Positions 34,711 through 46,700 of a DNA stretch of 64,000 nucleotides are shown here, in pieces; position 1 is the stretch's first letter, and every line of letters starts with the position of its first letter. This stretch comes from Symmetrospora coprosmae (taxonomy: Eukaryota; Basidiomycota; Cystobasidiomycetes; Symmetrosporaceae). Location: contig VUYT01000021.1 of the NCBI GenBank assembly GCA_008802785.1, positions 186,001 to 250,000 on the forward strand, read 5' to 3'. The notes beneath the pieces are model-generated. The model did no database searches and was not told where the DNA came from. It saw only the letters and a program-made list of their open reading frames with translations. The translations under genes were made by a program, and so were the position numbers.

Positions 34711-36206
34711 ATGACGGGCGCGTCCATCGGCATTCTGCCGAGCGAGATGCTCGAGCTCATTGTCGGATATCTGCCCCACGCGGACGGTGCGCCGCCTCCG
34801 CAGATGTCGCCCAGGCGATCTGGCAAGCTGACGCCCTGCTCGATGTGCACCACAGTCTACGCCTGCCTCACGCTCAGCAAGCAATTCTACTCCGTCTGCG
34901 GCCTGCACTCTACGCCTCTGCTAATGTCGAGATCGCCGTCCGAGCGCAGTGCAGCCACATCGATGACGATGGCAACGACTACGACGAGGCAGAGTACGGC
35001 GGAGAGCCTTGCACGTACACATTCAAGGTACTCAACAATTACGAGAAGCTCCTTGACTGCATCAATGCATCGAAGCGCATCCGAACTCTCGCTGCGCTCG
35101 TCCCCAGCCTCGCAATAACCTGTACCGGCGGGGCATTGCTGCGCGATGCCAACTGCAACAGCAAGCAGTTCAAGGCCAGTCTGGCAAGGCTGCTCCAGCT
35201 CCTCAAGTACCTGCACCCTACAAAGTTCCTTTTCATCACTGCCGCGACGTACGAAACGCTCAAGAAGACGTTCGCCAAAGCGGTCAACGTAGATCGCTTG
35301 ACCAGACTCGTTCTGCAAGGCGAGGAACAGTACGGCAACGACCTCGAGCACACATTCATGCTACTTCAGCGCGCACAGTCCACGCTCACGTCAGCCTCGG
35401 TTTCTGCGACCGCCTTCTACCACCCTCTGCCGGGAAGCTGCGCTATCCCTTCCCTGTCGCACCTGAAGCATCTCTCTCTTGCCACCAGAGGGAGCTTCAA
35501 CGTCGCTGCCGTTGTCGCGGGTATTATCAGGCAGGCTCCTAAGCTCGAGCATCTTTCCTTCCCTCGCACCATCGACCCTGTAGATCTGCCGAAAGTTCTG
35601 GAAATCGTGGACGGCGTGACGGGCGAATTGCGATCCCTCTCGCTGAATAGCGTCGTAGTCATCCGATACCTTCGCGTTGACCGTGCTCAACTCAGACGTG
35701 ACCTTACTTCGCTGTCCACCGTCGGCAGCTTCGCGCTCCACAACCTTTATCCTGGCGACATCACCAGCCTTTTTCCAGCTGGCCTCCGACAGCTTTACAT
35801 CGGCGACGTTCGCTCTCACGTTGGAGCCTGGTCCGCTACCCGGGATGTCAAGCATATCATTCCTGTGCTCCAGCAATTCATCACTCTACTCGAGACGCCT
35901 CTCTGGCAGCCGGATCTCGAGGAGCTCTCGCTCGTCTTTCTGAAGGCAGCCAGTGCCCTCGAGGAGCGCGCAGGCATGTGCAAAAGCATTGAGGAGCTCG
36001 CCGCGGTGCGGGGCATCAAGCTACTCACCAAGAGGAGGAGAGAATTGGGACATGGCACATCCTTGTGGGAGACTGGCTACCGCTACGAGAACTGGGTCAC
36101 TTGTGCCAAGAATCAGGCGCGAGCGCGAGCTGCCGGATCTAAAGGGCACATCGTTACCAGTCCCGAGCCTATTGACCTTTTCTCGGATTTCGATCCGGAC
36201 TTCTGA
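34711..36206 (+). pseudogene. F-box-like / leucine-rich family, copy H, single apparent frameshift
   Basis: Starts MTGASIGILPSEMLELIVGY, with the F-box-like segment ending LPHADG at a phase-1 donor. The intron is 34787-34855 (69 nt), then VYACLTLSKQFYSVC. At about 34905 the frame that continues the similarity to copy G changes: PALYASANVEIAVRAQCSH is one base out of register. From there the sequence is open to 36206 for some 430 codons with full family similarity (KLLDCINASKRIRTLAALVP, QLLKYLHPTKFLFITAATYE, RGIKLLTKRRREL). One missing base in an otherwise clean copy means either a very young pseudogene or a sequencing/assembly error. Confidence 0.6.
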
Positions 36207-36661
36207 CGGGGCGATGGACGCGGAGGAGAGCGAACATGAGGACAGGAAGCAATTTCCCGCAGCGGACGGCGGCAGGTGGCCTGCGCGAATGGCTAGCTGC
36301 CTTCTACGGTACTGTTAGCGGGGTCATCTCACAATTACAGCGTGCACATGGTTGAATGGAGGTCAGACCGAAGCGAGACGCCGATGCAGGATGCAGGAGT
36401 TGCAGGAAGGGAGATTGTCAGAGACACGACTGTGGCCATGGTGTCTGCACCAGTCAGACTGGTGATGCATTGAAGAAGACCTGTCGTGCCCTGTCTGTTT
36501 CCCGTTTTGCACCTCGTTTCCCTTGCGCGCTCCCTGCGGTCCTGCCCAGGCCCCGCGGGCACGCCGCGCTCCTTCGCTCAGCCCGCGCCAGGCACCACGA
36601 GAACATAGCAGAGTATAGCCACAGAGCACCTGCACAGGACAGGCGACCCTTCTCGTCCACG
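36207..36661. other. Intergenic region / NUM1 upstream and 5' UTR
   Basis: 455 bp. An in-frame upstream ATG exists at 36356 but the encoded stretch is Cys/Arg-rich and unlike the protein that follows, so I treat it as 5' UTR. Confidence 0.45.
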
Positions 36662-39600
36662 ATGGACGCAGGGTTCAAGTCACCACGTCCTCCTGCTCCA
36701 CGCCGCAGTCGGAGCAGGGCGGCGTCAGTGAGCAACAGAGTCGCGTCGTTCGGGAGCAACAACAACGGCAGCAGCAGCAATGCCCGACAGCAGCAGCAGC
36801 AGCACGAAGATTACAGCGACGACGAGCACGATGTGGATGGGGTAGACTATTCGGCGTCATCCCCTGCACCCAGGTTGACCGCGAGCAACCTGCTCACCAA
36901 GCTCGAAGGGCTGCTCGTAGCGAAAAGCAATGAGATTGTCCTGGCAGGCAGGCTGGGCGAGTCGCTCCTTACACAGCAGGCAGAGCTCGAGGCGCGCATC
37001 CGTGAGCTCGAGGAGGATGTGCAGGCGAGCGATGGCCGTGGTCGCGCTGGAGCGGGAGGCGCGTACGTCGACAGCGACGAGGAGAGCGTCGTTCTCGGCC
37101 CAGAGGCGCGGGAGAAGCTTGAGGCGCTCGAGAGCGAGCTCAAGCACTGGGAGAGGGGGAACCAGGAGATATACAGAGCAGTGGCACCTCCAGGCGGTAC
37201 TCCCGGCGCCATGTCGCGCCAGGCGAGTTCTGCGTCAATGGTGCGTGTCCGCACGCTCAGGGGCAGCCCTGCACGCGCCTCCTTCGTCTGACTGGCGTGC
37301 TGACTCTGCGACGTGTCTATGACCGCTCTCCACAGAGATCACGCGCAACTACACCACCACCACCTCTGCCCACGTCTACCACTTACACTGGCGAGTTCAA
37401 CCCGCCCGTGCAGGATGTCAACGCCACGCCCACATCCCCATCCTCGTCCCGACGGCAGCGGAATGCGCAGCACCGCGCGACAGACATGGAGTTTGCGACA
37501 GAGATTGGACAATCGCTGCTCATCGAGGTCAGGAGGCTGCAGGCGCTGCTGACGGAGCGAGACGCGCAGCTCGCAGCCAGCAAAGCCGAGAAGGACGGCA
37601 TGGAGCGCTCGATGGAAGGCATGGCGAGCGGGCTCAAGTCCGTCGAGGAGAGCCTCGACAAGTACCGCGAGGAGAACTGGAACCTCGAAGTGCAGAATCA
37701 GGAGATCCGGACGCATCTGACCGACATCTCGAGCAACCTGTCCAAGGTGGAGCAGGAGCGCACACGCGTCGTCAAAGAGCTCGCAAGCACGCGAGAGATT
37801 CTCGACAGCCAGAAGCTCGACAATGAGAGGCACGTCGCACAGCTGGATACGCTCAAGAATCGGCACGAGACGGACATGGCAAACATGCGCAGGACGACGG
37901 CTAGCCTGCAGCGCGAGAAGACGGATATCCAGACTGCGCTCGACGGCGCGCGGAACGAGATCGCCGCCAGGAACCGCGGGATCAGGAGGAGCGCATCAGC
38001 GACTTCCAACATGACCGCTACGGGAGAGGCCGGACACGGCCCCGGCGGGCTCGGCAACGACTTCGACGACGCAGAAGACGGCGAGGAGGAGGACGTCTTT
38101 GGCATCAAGCGCAGCGCGCTAGGCAATCGCAGAAAGACGAACGACCACCTGGAAGGCGGCCTGCCGAGCGAGTCTGAAACGCCCGACGGCTCGCCCATCT
38201 TCTCAGGCCATCTCACCGATCTCAATGACTCGGAGAAGCTCAGGGGCTCGCTCTCCGCCGCCCAGAAGACCATTCAGACTCTGCGCGCCGCTCTCATTAG
38301 GGAGAAGGAAGCCAAGATGGCGCTCAAGCGCAAACTCAAGGGCGGAGACGCAGGCGATGCCAGCGAGGAGGACGAAGAAATCCATGATGAGGACGATGAG
38401 GAGCCGGATCAGTACGAGGAGGATGACAATAGCCTGCGAGAGGCGATCGCACGAAGGCCCACCGGTACAGGGCATGGCAGACGCGGTCGCGGCCGCGGTC
38501 GAGGCGGCGTAGTCGTCGCTTCGCGGCGCGGCGGCCTCGCTGGCCGGGTGCATAAAGCACCGCAGCCATCGCGTCTTTCATCAGAGGTCCCTGTCGACGA
38601 CGAAGAAGAATACACGGGCAGCGTGGGCGGCGACGGCTCGCTTGTCGACCACGGCGATACTTCAGAACAAGAGGAGCTCGCATCGTACAGAGAGGACGAG
38701 CGGGACGATCTGCGGGCGTCCAGGTCTTCGCTCGCGAGCATCGACCCAGCCTTTGCGGACATCCTCCCTGCTTCCGGCGCGCAGCCCCGCCCGACAAGCG
38801 GACTCGGCTCGCTCAGAGACAACAGGCCCAGCTCCGCCATGTTCGCAGCGGACTTCAACCTGGCAGAGCAGCTCAAGAAGCAAGAGGACGAGATGGCAGC
38901 TCTTCGCAAGCCGCCGGTCGAGACGCGCGAGTTCAGCGTGCAGACGGACGACATACCGCCACCACCCGAGCCAGAACCGCGCATCGTGCATGTTGAGGTG
39001 CAGGTCCCGGCGCGCAAGCCGCCATCAGCGGAATCAAGCTGCCAGACGGAGCCCCTCCCACCGCCGCTCACGCCTGAACCGCAAGTTCTATACGTCGACA
39101 GAGAGGTCCAGGTACCTGCGCCAAAGCCTCCTGCGGCGGAATCCGCCAGCCAGACGGACGCTATCCCACCCCCGCCAGAACCAGAGCCGAGAGTTGTCTA
39201 CGTCGACAGGGAGGTCCAGGTCCAGGTTCCGACGCCCAAGCCCGCCTCCCGCGAGCTTAGCGTCCAGACGGACGATGTCCCTCCTCCGCCTGTTCCGGAA
39301 CCGAGAGTCGTTCACGTGGAGGTCCCAGTCGCGGCGCCTAAGCCGGACTCGCAGGATCTCAGCGTACAGACCGACGAAGTCCCCGCACCGCCGGAGTCCG
39401 AACCGAAGATCGTGCATATCGAAGTGCCCTCGCCGAAGCCGCCTACCGAAGAGCGTAGCTTGCAGACCGAGGACCTACCGCCTTCTCCAATGCCCGAGCC
39501 AAAGATCGTGCATGTTGAAGTGCCAGTCGCCGCGCCAAAGCCCGAATCACGCGAATACAGCATCCAGACAGACGATCTGCCTCCGCCGCCCAAGCCCGAG

Positions 39601-42600
39601 ACGATCTACGTCAAAGTGCCATTCCCGGTGCCGACGCCTGCTCCCGAGCCTGTCAAGCCAGAGACGAGAGAGCTTGCATCGCAGACGGACCCTGCTGTCG
39701 TCCCTGTCCTGCTCGACAAGAGCCTACAGACGGACGCGGAGGTGCCAGTTGTGGGCAAGGAGGCTACGACCATGACGGAGCCTGTCCGCTCAGAAGAGCA
39801 GGGCGTCCAGACAGAGGCAGCTCAAGGTAAGCGTTTCCATCATTCTGTCTGCCTGGAGTGCATGCTGACGCGAGTCTCGACCTTCTCACCCACCCAGCGC
39901 GCAGCTATGTCGAGAAAGGCTCCGACCCGCATGTTCAGTTATTCGCAGCGGACGAAGACGCCGACTCGACAGCCAATCACAGCACGCTCGCTTTCCACAG
40001 CGTCGACGATGACAATGAGGCTACCACACCAAGGCTTGAGTCTACGCCAACATTCCCCGAGCGCATCCTGCCGGATGTGGCTGCAGTGCCCTCTCAGTAC
40101 ACGCATCGACCCAACTACTCTGTCGGCAACCGCTCGATGACGGAGAACAGCTCCGTCGCGCCATCGTTCAAGTCGTTCCAGAACACGGACTACGACACGG
40201 CTACCGAGACGGACGGGGACTTTGAGGATGCCCGGGAGAACCTGGCGACATTCGATGGCACCTCGGCTTCGCCTTCACTGTCGCACTTCTCGAACGCTTC
40301 CCATAGCACAATCCTCAGATCGGCCGTCGACAGCGACGGCGACAGCGAGTATGGCGGAAGCGCCCTCGCGACACCAAGGTATCCGCGCGTTCTCGGTAGA
40401 CAGAGAGGCAGCAAGGAGCCTGTCGATACAAAGGAGATGGGCACTAGCCCTATCAAGGAGCTCGAGGCTGCTGAGGAGATACAGGCCGTCAAACAGCACC
40501 AGGAGCTTGGCACGCAGACCGACGATGCCGAAGCTTCGACGCCGATGGTGCCCGTCGTCACACCGGCATCGGAGCCAGTCAAGCCGGTACTCGTCGATGC
40601 TGGCATACAGACGGATGACATGCCAATTGAACTGCCCGTGGTCGTCTCGCCCACTGCCACTCACTTCTCAGACGTTGCGAGCCAGACGTCTGCTGCCGCT
40701 CCCGACATCGAGCGTCGGTCTTCCGCCGCAACCTTCGGTATCGCTGGCGATGCTATACGGAGGGGTAGCGATGACGCCTTCTCTGCGACCTCGCAACAGA
40801 AATCTGCACCAGCTGGTCTCGTCTACCTCGAGAGAAGCGGCGGGCAGCCGCTCGTCACCTCCTCTGCCTCTGTCATCAGTCGGCGCTCGTCTATCAATAC
40901 CACGACATCTGTTGGAGCAGATAGCTTTGTGCCTCCCCCTATGCCGGTATCTCCGAGCAAGGCACGCGCGCCGAAGCTGTCCATCCCTCCGCCTCCTGGC
41001 AATCCTCCACCTGCCGAGCTCATCAAGCAGTCGAAAACGCCTACTTTTAAGCCTCCGCGTCCTTCCTCGCCACCTCCCCCTGACCTCCTGCAGCGGGCGC
41101 AGACGCCGACGTTCTTGGCACCTGGCTCTGTCTCGCGCAAGCGACAGTCCTCCAGCGAGGGCGCAACAGGCGCTGTGCTTCCACCTGGCGCCATGCCTCT
41201 GCACCGCAATGAGCACCACTTTGGCGCCAGTGCTGCGCCCCTGCCGCACAACCGGCCGCCCTCGACTGTCCAGCAGCAACCTCGGGCAGTCGCGTCAGCA
41301 GCTCAGCTGCGAGGCGCGCCTGCGCTACGGTACCAGGCTGCGTCGACCGAGCCGGCGGCGACGCTGCCCGAGCATGGGAACAGGCAAGGCGCTTCGACAC
41401 CCGTCAACCAGATGCTCCCGTCGAACCGCTTCGGCTCGGCCAAGCGCCACAGCCGCCGCGCGGCGCAGGGCACGACCACATCGCGAGCAAGCGTGTCTAG
41501 TCTCGGATCAGGGCACTCACGAGGCGCGAGCATTGCCTCATCTCGCACGAGCGACGCGGGCGGGAACGAAGGGCTGCCGACGCCCAGCAGTCGGCGCAGG
41601 ATTGGGTCCAACCCGGCCGACGGCGGCTCGACGGACCCGCATGCGCTCCAGTGCATCACGCAGTGCATGATTGGCGAGTACATGTTCAAGTACACGAGGA
41701 ATACCATCTTTGGAGGGACGTCCGAGAAAAGACACCAGCGGTACTTCTGGATTCACCCGTACAACAAGACGCTGTACTGGGGCACGACTGACCCGGCCAG
41801 CGTAGGGACGACGCAGACAAAGTCCAAGTCGGGTGAGTGCCCTCTCCGTTTTGTGTGCAACGAGCTTCGGGAGTGGTATCGCTGACATCGAACGGCCGGA
41901 CAGTCTTCATTGCTGGTGTGCGCACGGAGACCGACACGAACCCGAATCCTCCCGGCCTGCACCAGACGAGCATTGTCATCCATACAGGGGGCGGCAGTGC
42001 CGGCCGCGAGATCAAATTCACTGCGCGGACGAAGGAGCGACACGACATGTGGATGACGGCCATTCAGTACCTCATCAATCGGCCAGAGTACGGCAGTTCG
42101 CCGCACGCTTCGACCGAGCCTGCCAATGCCGTCGGCGGTGTGCCGGGGACGCCCTCATCGTCGTCCAAGTTCAGTCTTGGGCGGTCCATCACACGCTCGG
42201 CTTCGTCGATGCGCTTCAGGCAGCGGTCCGGGCCGACCGGTCTCGATTCCACAACGATGACTGGCGAGATGGGCGAGCTCGGAGTGGGCGGGCGGCCCAG
42301 CAGCCGGAACGACACGACACTCGTGCCCGCAGGCAACAAGAAGGAGAAGAAGCGCGAGAGCACGGCTCTGTATGTGCAGCAGAACGTTTCTGAGCCGAGG
42401 CTGACGCCCAAGCCGAGCAAGAGCGCGCGCCGGTCGACCGTGACGAGCCTGTACAAGCGGTCCGAGACGCCTGGCCCAGAGTACCAGCCGAAGCGGTCTG
42501 ATACGCCTGCGGCCGAATACCAGTCGTACATTGCCGAGTTCGGCTCGCCGCGCAGCGTGCGGAGCTATGCGCGACCGGGCACGAGCCTGAGCACGTACGG

Positions 42601-43270
42601 TCAGGGAGCGTCGAGCGCGCCTGCGCATGCGCGTGCGGACGAAGCGGACGTGCGAGGGCTCGGTGACGAGAGCGTCGAGATTGTCGACCGGAGGGACGCG
42701 CTCGGTGCGCAGGGGGAAGACGTGCATGGACCCGGGTACGAAGGGCTGGAGAATGTTCGAGCGTGCTGCAATGGCGAGCATGACGTGGGCAAGCTGTCGG
42801 TCTCGCGCAAGCATCACAAGCACCACCACCACCGGCATCAGCACCAGCATCACGACAACCCGTCCACCTCCATTCTTGGCAGCGGCAATGCTGGTACAGG
42901 CCACACGCTCAGCTCTCGCAACAATTCTGTCGCGTCGCGCATGAGCAGGCGGTCGATGTTTGGCGCCCCTGCAGCCGGGTCGGCAGTGGCTCCGTCTCGC
43001 TCGACAGAGCCAGCGCGCTCCTCGAAAGCAGACGCGCAGCTGCAGCAGAGTGCCGCTGCTCCGCCCGTGCCTGCCATGGGCCGGTTCGATGAGCCGGGCA
43101 GCCCATCGCTGCGAGCGTCGACGCTGCGCGGTCGCAACAACAGCTCGACCTCCAAAAACAGCAGCTCGGACAAGGCAGATGCGCGAGACCTGTTTCGCAG
43201 CACGAGCCCCACGCCAGAGAGCGGGAGCGCGACGGTGATTGGGAGGTATACCGCAACGAGAAGGCGTTGA
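36662..43270 (+). CDS. NUM1: Cortical anchor protein of the Num1/ApsA/Mcp5 family (coiled coil, QTD repeats, PH domain)
   Basis: Plasma-membrane anchor that captures dynein for nuclear migration and, in yeast, tethers mitochondria. Exons 36662-37240, 37336-39826, 39898-41832 and 41904-43270 join to 6372 nt, 2123 aa. Order of parts: basic Ser-rich start; helix LEGLLVAKSNEIVLAGRLGE; a long coiled coil at about residues 240-450 (ESLDKYREENWNLEVQNQEI); an acidic segment; at about 720-1020 an array of roughly ten Ser-x-Gln-Thr-Asp/Glu motifs separated by Pro-rich linkers, with two or three more farther on. The C-terminal PH domain at about 1605-1735 (TQCMIGEYMFKYTRNTIFG, HQRYFWIHPYNKTLYWG, IKFTARTKERHDMWMTAI) is the Mcp5/Num1-type domain that binds PI(4,5)P2. 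A His-rich stretch lies in the tail. Confidence 0.92.
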
Positions 43271-43728
43271 GCCTCAAATGCTGGGAGGGATACTTGGATG
43301 CTGCCGCCGCCTATTTTCGTAGTGGTCTGTCTGGTATTGCAGGAAGTGTACACCGCCGTCCTGACTAGTCTGTACATTTCAAGCGTGGATGGAACGCAGT
43401 GGATGTCCTCATCAGTCGTCGTCTGTGTGTCTATTGCCACCTGCACTGCGAGGGAGCGGAGACATGCAGATCCATTCTGCCAGTGGTGGCGTGTGCCTTT
43501 TTATTACGTGAATGGCGAAACGAAACGTGCCAGTGGGCCAGCGCTGGGCAGCCCGAGTTTCTGCCCATGTGCGGCGGTGGCGGCGGCGGCGGCGGCAGCA
43601 GCAGCCCGTCAGAGCTCTCCCTCCCTGCCTGGCCTGCAGCCTCGCACTCACACCACCCAGTTCGCCAGCATCCGAGGGATATCAGGACTGGCATCGTTGA
43701 CATCAGAGGACAGCGTATCGACCCAGCC
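43271..43728. other. Intergenic region / WC-1 5' flank
   Basis: 458 bp between NUM1 and WC-1, both on the plus strand. The frame upstream of the chosen WC-1 start is open to 43399 but reads as low-quality sequence. Confidence 0.4.
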
Positions 43729-46700
43729 ATGGCCTCACCCTTTGATTTCTCATCGTTCCTCCTCACCCCGCCCATTCCGAGTTATTCCAGCGGAGGAGGA
43801 GGAGCGGCGACAGCGGCGCCTTCTCAGCCGCAGCAGCAGGGAGGATCTGGAGGAGGAGGAGCAGCGAGCAGCAGCAATAGCAGCAATGCTGCACAGGGGA
43901 CAGGCGAGGCTGCGAGCAATGCAGCCAACGACGTGATGCAGGGTTCGAGCAGTGCTGCAGGACCCTCTGGGCTGGGTCAGGGTCAAAGGCAGCAGCAGCA
44001 GCAGCAGCAGACATTCCAGTCGCCGAGGCAGCCTCATCAGCAGCAGCAGCAGCAGTATCAGCAAGATAGAGGGAATCTGCCACCGGCGCAGAGCACAAGT
44101 GGGACATCATCCTCGTCGTCGAGCATGCAGACGCAGCAGCAGCAGCAGCAGCAGCAGTTTGCTGCACCTGCAGACCGCCCAACAACGAGCGGGCAGGCGC
44201 ACGTTGGCAGCCAGCAGCAGCAGCAGCAGCAGCTTCAATCGACGACGGGCACATCAAGCAGACTCGCATCCTTTGACGACCGTGACTATGGCCTCGACCC
44301 ATCAGCTTTCTCAAGCGTCAGCTTTCAGATGCCCAGCTTCCTCGCCGCTTCGAGCCAGCCTGGCCAGTTTGGGGATGGTCCCCTGGCCGTCGACCCTTCT
44401 GCGTGGGTTCCTCTCGCCATCGACCAGGCCCACATTGCAACAGCGCGCTAACTCTCATCATCATCCACAGCTTTCTCGCACCCTCACTCACAAACTCCAA
44501 CCCGATCCCCTTCTCTTTCCACAACAATCCGCCCGCGAGCAATCCATCCCTGAACGGCGGAGGACCCGGAGCTGGCGGTGGCGGCAATTCGAACGCGCCC
44601 ACTTTCCCACTGCATTTCCCTTCAAACGGCAAAGGAGGAGCGAGGCAGCAGCAACAACAGCAACAACAGCAGTACCAGCAGCAGCAGCAACCGCATCAGA
44701 GCAAGAACGTGTATCAGCCAGATCCGCACAACCCTGTGTACGGCATTTACGGCTCTTCCGTCATCTCAGTCAACCCGGATGCATCGCCCTTCAAACTTCA
44801 GCTCAACTCGGCGCAGCCAACCTCCAACCCGACAAACTACCCCGAATCACGCGGTGGCACGCCAGATTTCGACCCAAAGGCGCTCGGCTTGCCCGTGGGC
44901 AACCAGCTCTTCCCGCAGCCTCTGCCGGGCCTCTACTCGAGCTCGGGCTTTGACATGCTCGGAGTGCTCGCCCGCGTCGTCGCACGGCCTAATCCGCAGA
45001 TCAACATCGGGCCTGTCGACACCAGCTGTTCCTTCCTCGTGGTTGACGCGCGGCGGTACGACATGCCCATCGTCTTTGCGTCGAGCACTTTCAGCGAACT
45101 CACCGGCTATCAAAATGTGAGCTGCTGTTTCTCGGAAGATTGCGATACCGTGCATCAAGTGTACTGACGCGGCTATCGTCTCATCACTCTAGTCCGAGAT
45201 CATCGGACGCAACTGTCGCTTCCTGCAGGCTCCGGATGGGCACGTTGCGATGGGTAGCCGGCGAAAGTATACCGACGGCAACGCAGTCTACCACCTCAAA
45301 ACGCACATCCAGTCCGGCAAGGAGTCACAAGCGAGCATCATTAATTACCGCAAGGACGGCTCGCCCTTCATCAACCTCGTCACGGTCGTGCCCATCACAT
45401 GGGACACAGACGAGATCGCATACTTTGTCGGCTTCCAGGTCGACCTGGTCGAGCAGCCGAATGCCATCCTGGAGAAGATGAAGAACGGGACGTACGTTGT
45501 GAACTACTCGCTGCTGCCGACCACCCAGCCGGCACCGCAGACTATGGCACTCCCGGACAAGGACAGCCGCAGCCAAGTGTACGACGCTGCAGCAAGAAAC
45601 GACGCGGACGACAACGGCTTCTCGTTTGATGGATCAGCCTGGTCGGAGCAAAAGCCCGTCAAGGTCATCGATCCAATAGCGAGCAACGCTGCCGCGGCAG
45701 CAGCGGCCCAGAGCAGCATGACCATCGCGCCAGAATTGCTCGAGGTCATGGGCGCGGTCGACACGGGCAATACAGTCACGACCAACAATGATGAGGCGGA
45801 CGACGATGCCGCGAAAAAGAAGTGGAACAAGATGCTGCTGGACCACACGGGCGACTTTGTCCACGTCCTCTCGCTCAAGGGCTCCTTCCTTTACGTGAGC
45901 CCAAGCGTGCGGCCCATGCTCGAGTACGAGCCGAGCGACCTCATTGGCAAGACGCTGCAGTCCGTCTGCCACCCGTCCGACATTGTGCCCGTGATGCGCG
46001 AACTCAAGGAGAGCAGCACGGTGACGCACCCAATACTCAATCTGCTGTACCGCTTCCGGCGAAAGCACTCAGGCTACATCTGGCTAGAGGCGCAGGGCAA
46101 GCTCTATCTCGAGCAGAGCAAGAGCAGAAAGTGCGTCATTCTCGTCGGGCGCGAGCGGCCCGTCTACAAGCTCAGCTGGGACGAGCTGCGCTTTGCCGGC
46201 GGGCTCGGCGAGAAGGAGTTCTGGAGCAAGGTGACCGGAGACGGCATGTATCTCTACAACACGCCGTCAGTCCGCGCCGTCATTGGACACGAGGCGGATG
46301 ACTTGCGCGGGAGGAGCATGTACGAGATGGTCGAGCAGGACAAGACGACCAATCTGGCAAAGGCTCTGCAGGAGGCGACGTCGGGGAGGTCGGTCCGCTT
46401 CAGGCACAAGCTCCGCAACACGAAGGGCACTTTCGTCGACGTCGTCACCAATTTCTTCCCGAATGCGAACGGGACGAGCACCGATCGACCACACGTCGCT
46501 GGAATCGTGCATCCATCCATCATCACGCAGACCAACGAGTACGCTTCGGAGCAGAGACGGAGAGCGACGGCTGCGCATCCAACGAGCTCGCTGCCGACGG
46601 CGGGCGGGACGACACCCGGTGGACCTGCTCTGCCCGGCCGACCTGGCATGTACCGTGCGACAAGCAGCCAAGTCAACGACATGATCGTTAATACGCCTGA

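Noticed and set aside
36356-36661. N-terminal extension of NUM1 from an upstream in-frame ATG
   Set aside because: The Cys/Arg-rich extension is unlike the Ser-rich start of the protein and lies in probable 5' UTR; 36662 is preferred.
43399-43728. N-terminal extension of WC-1
   Set aside because: Open frame but reads as UTR-like sequence; the ATG at 43729 begins a clean hydrophobic/Ser-Pro start.
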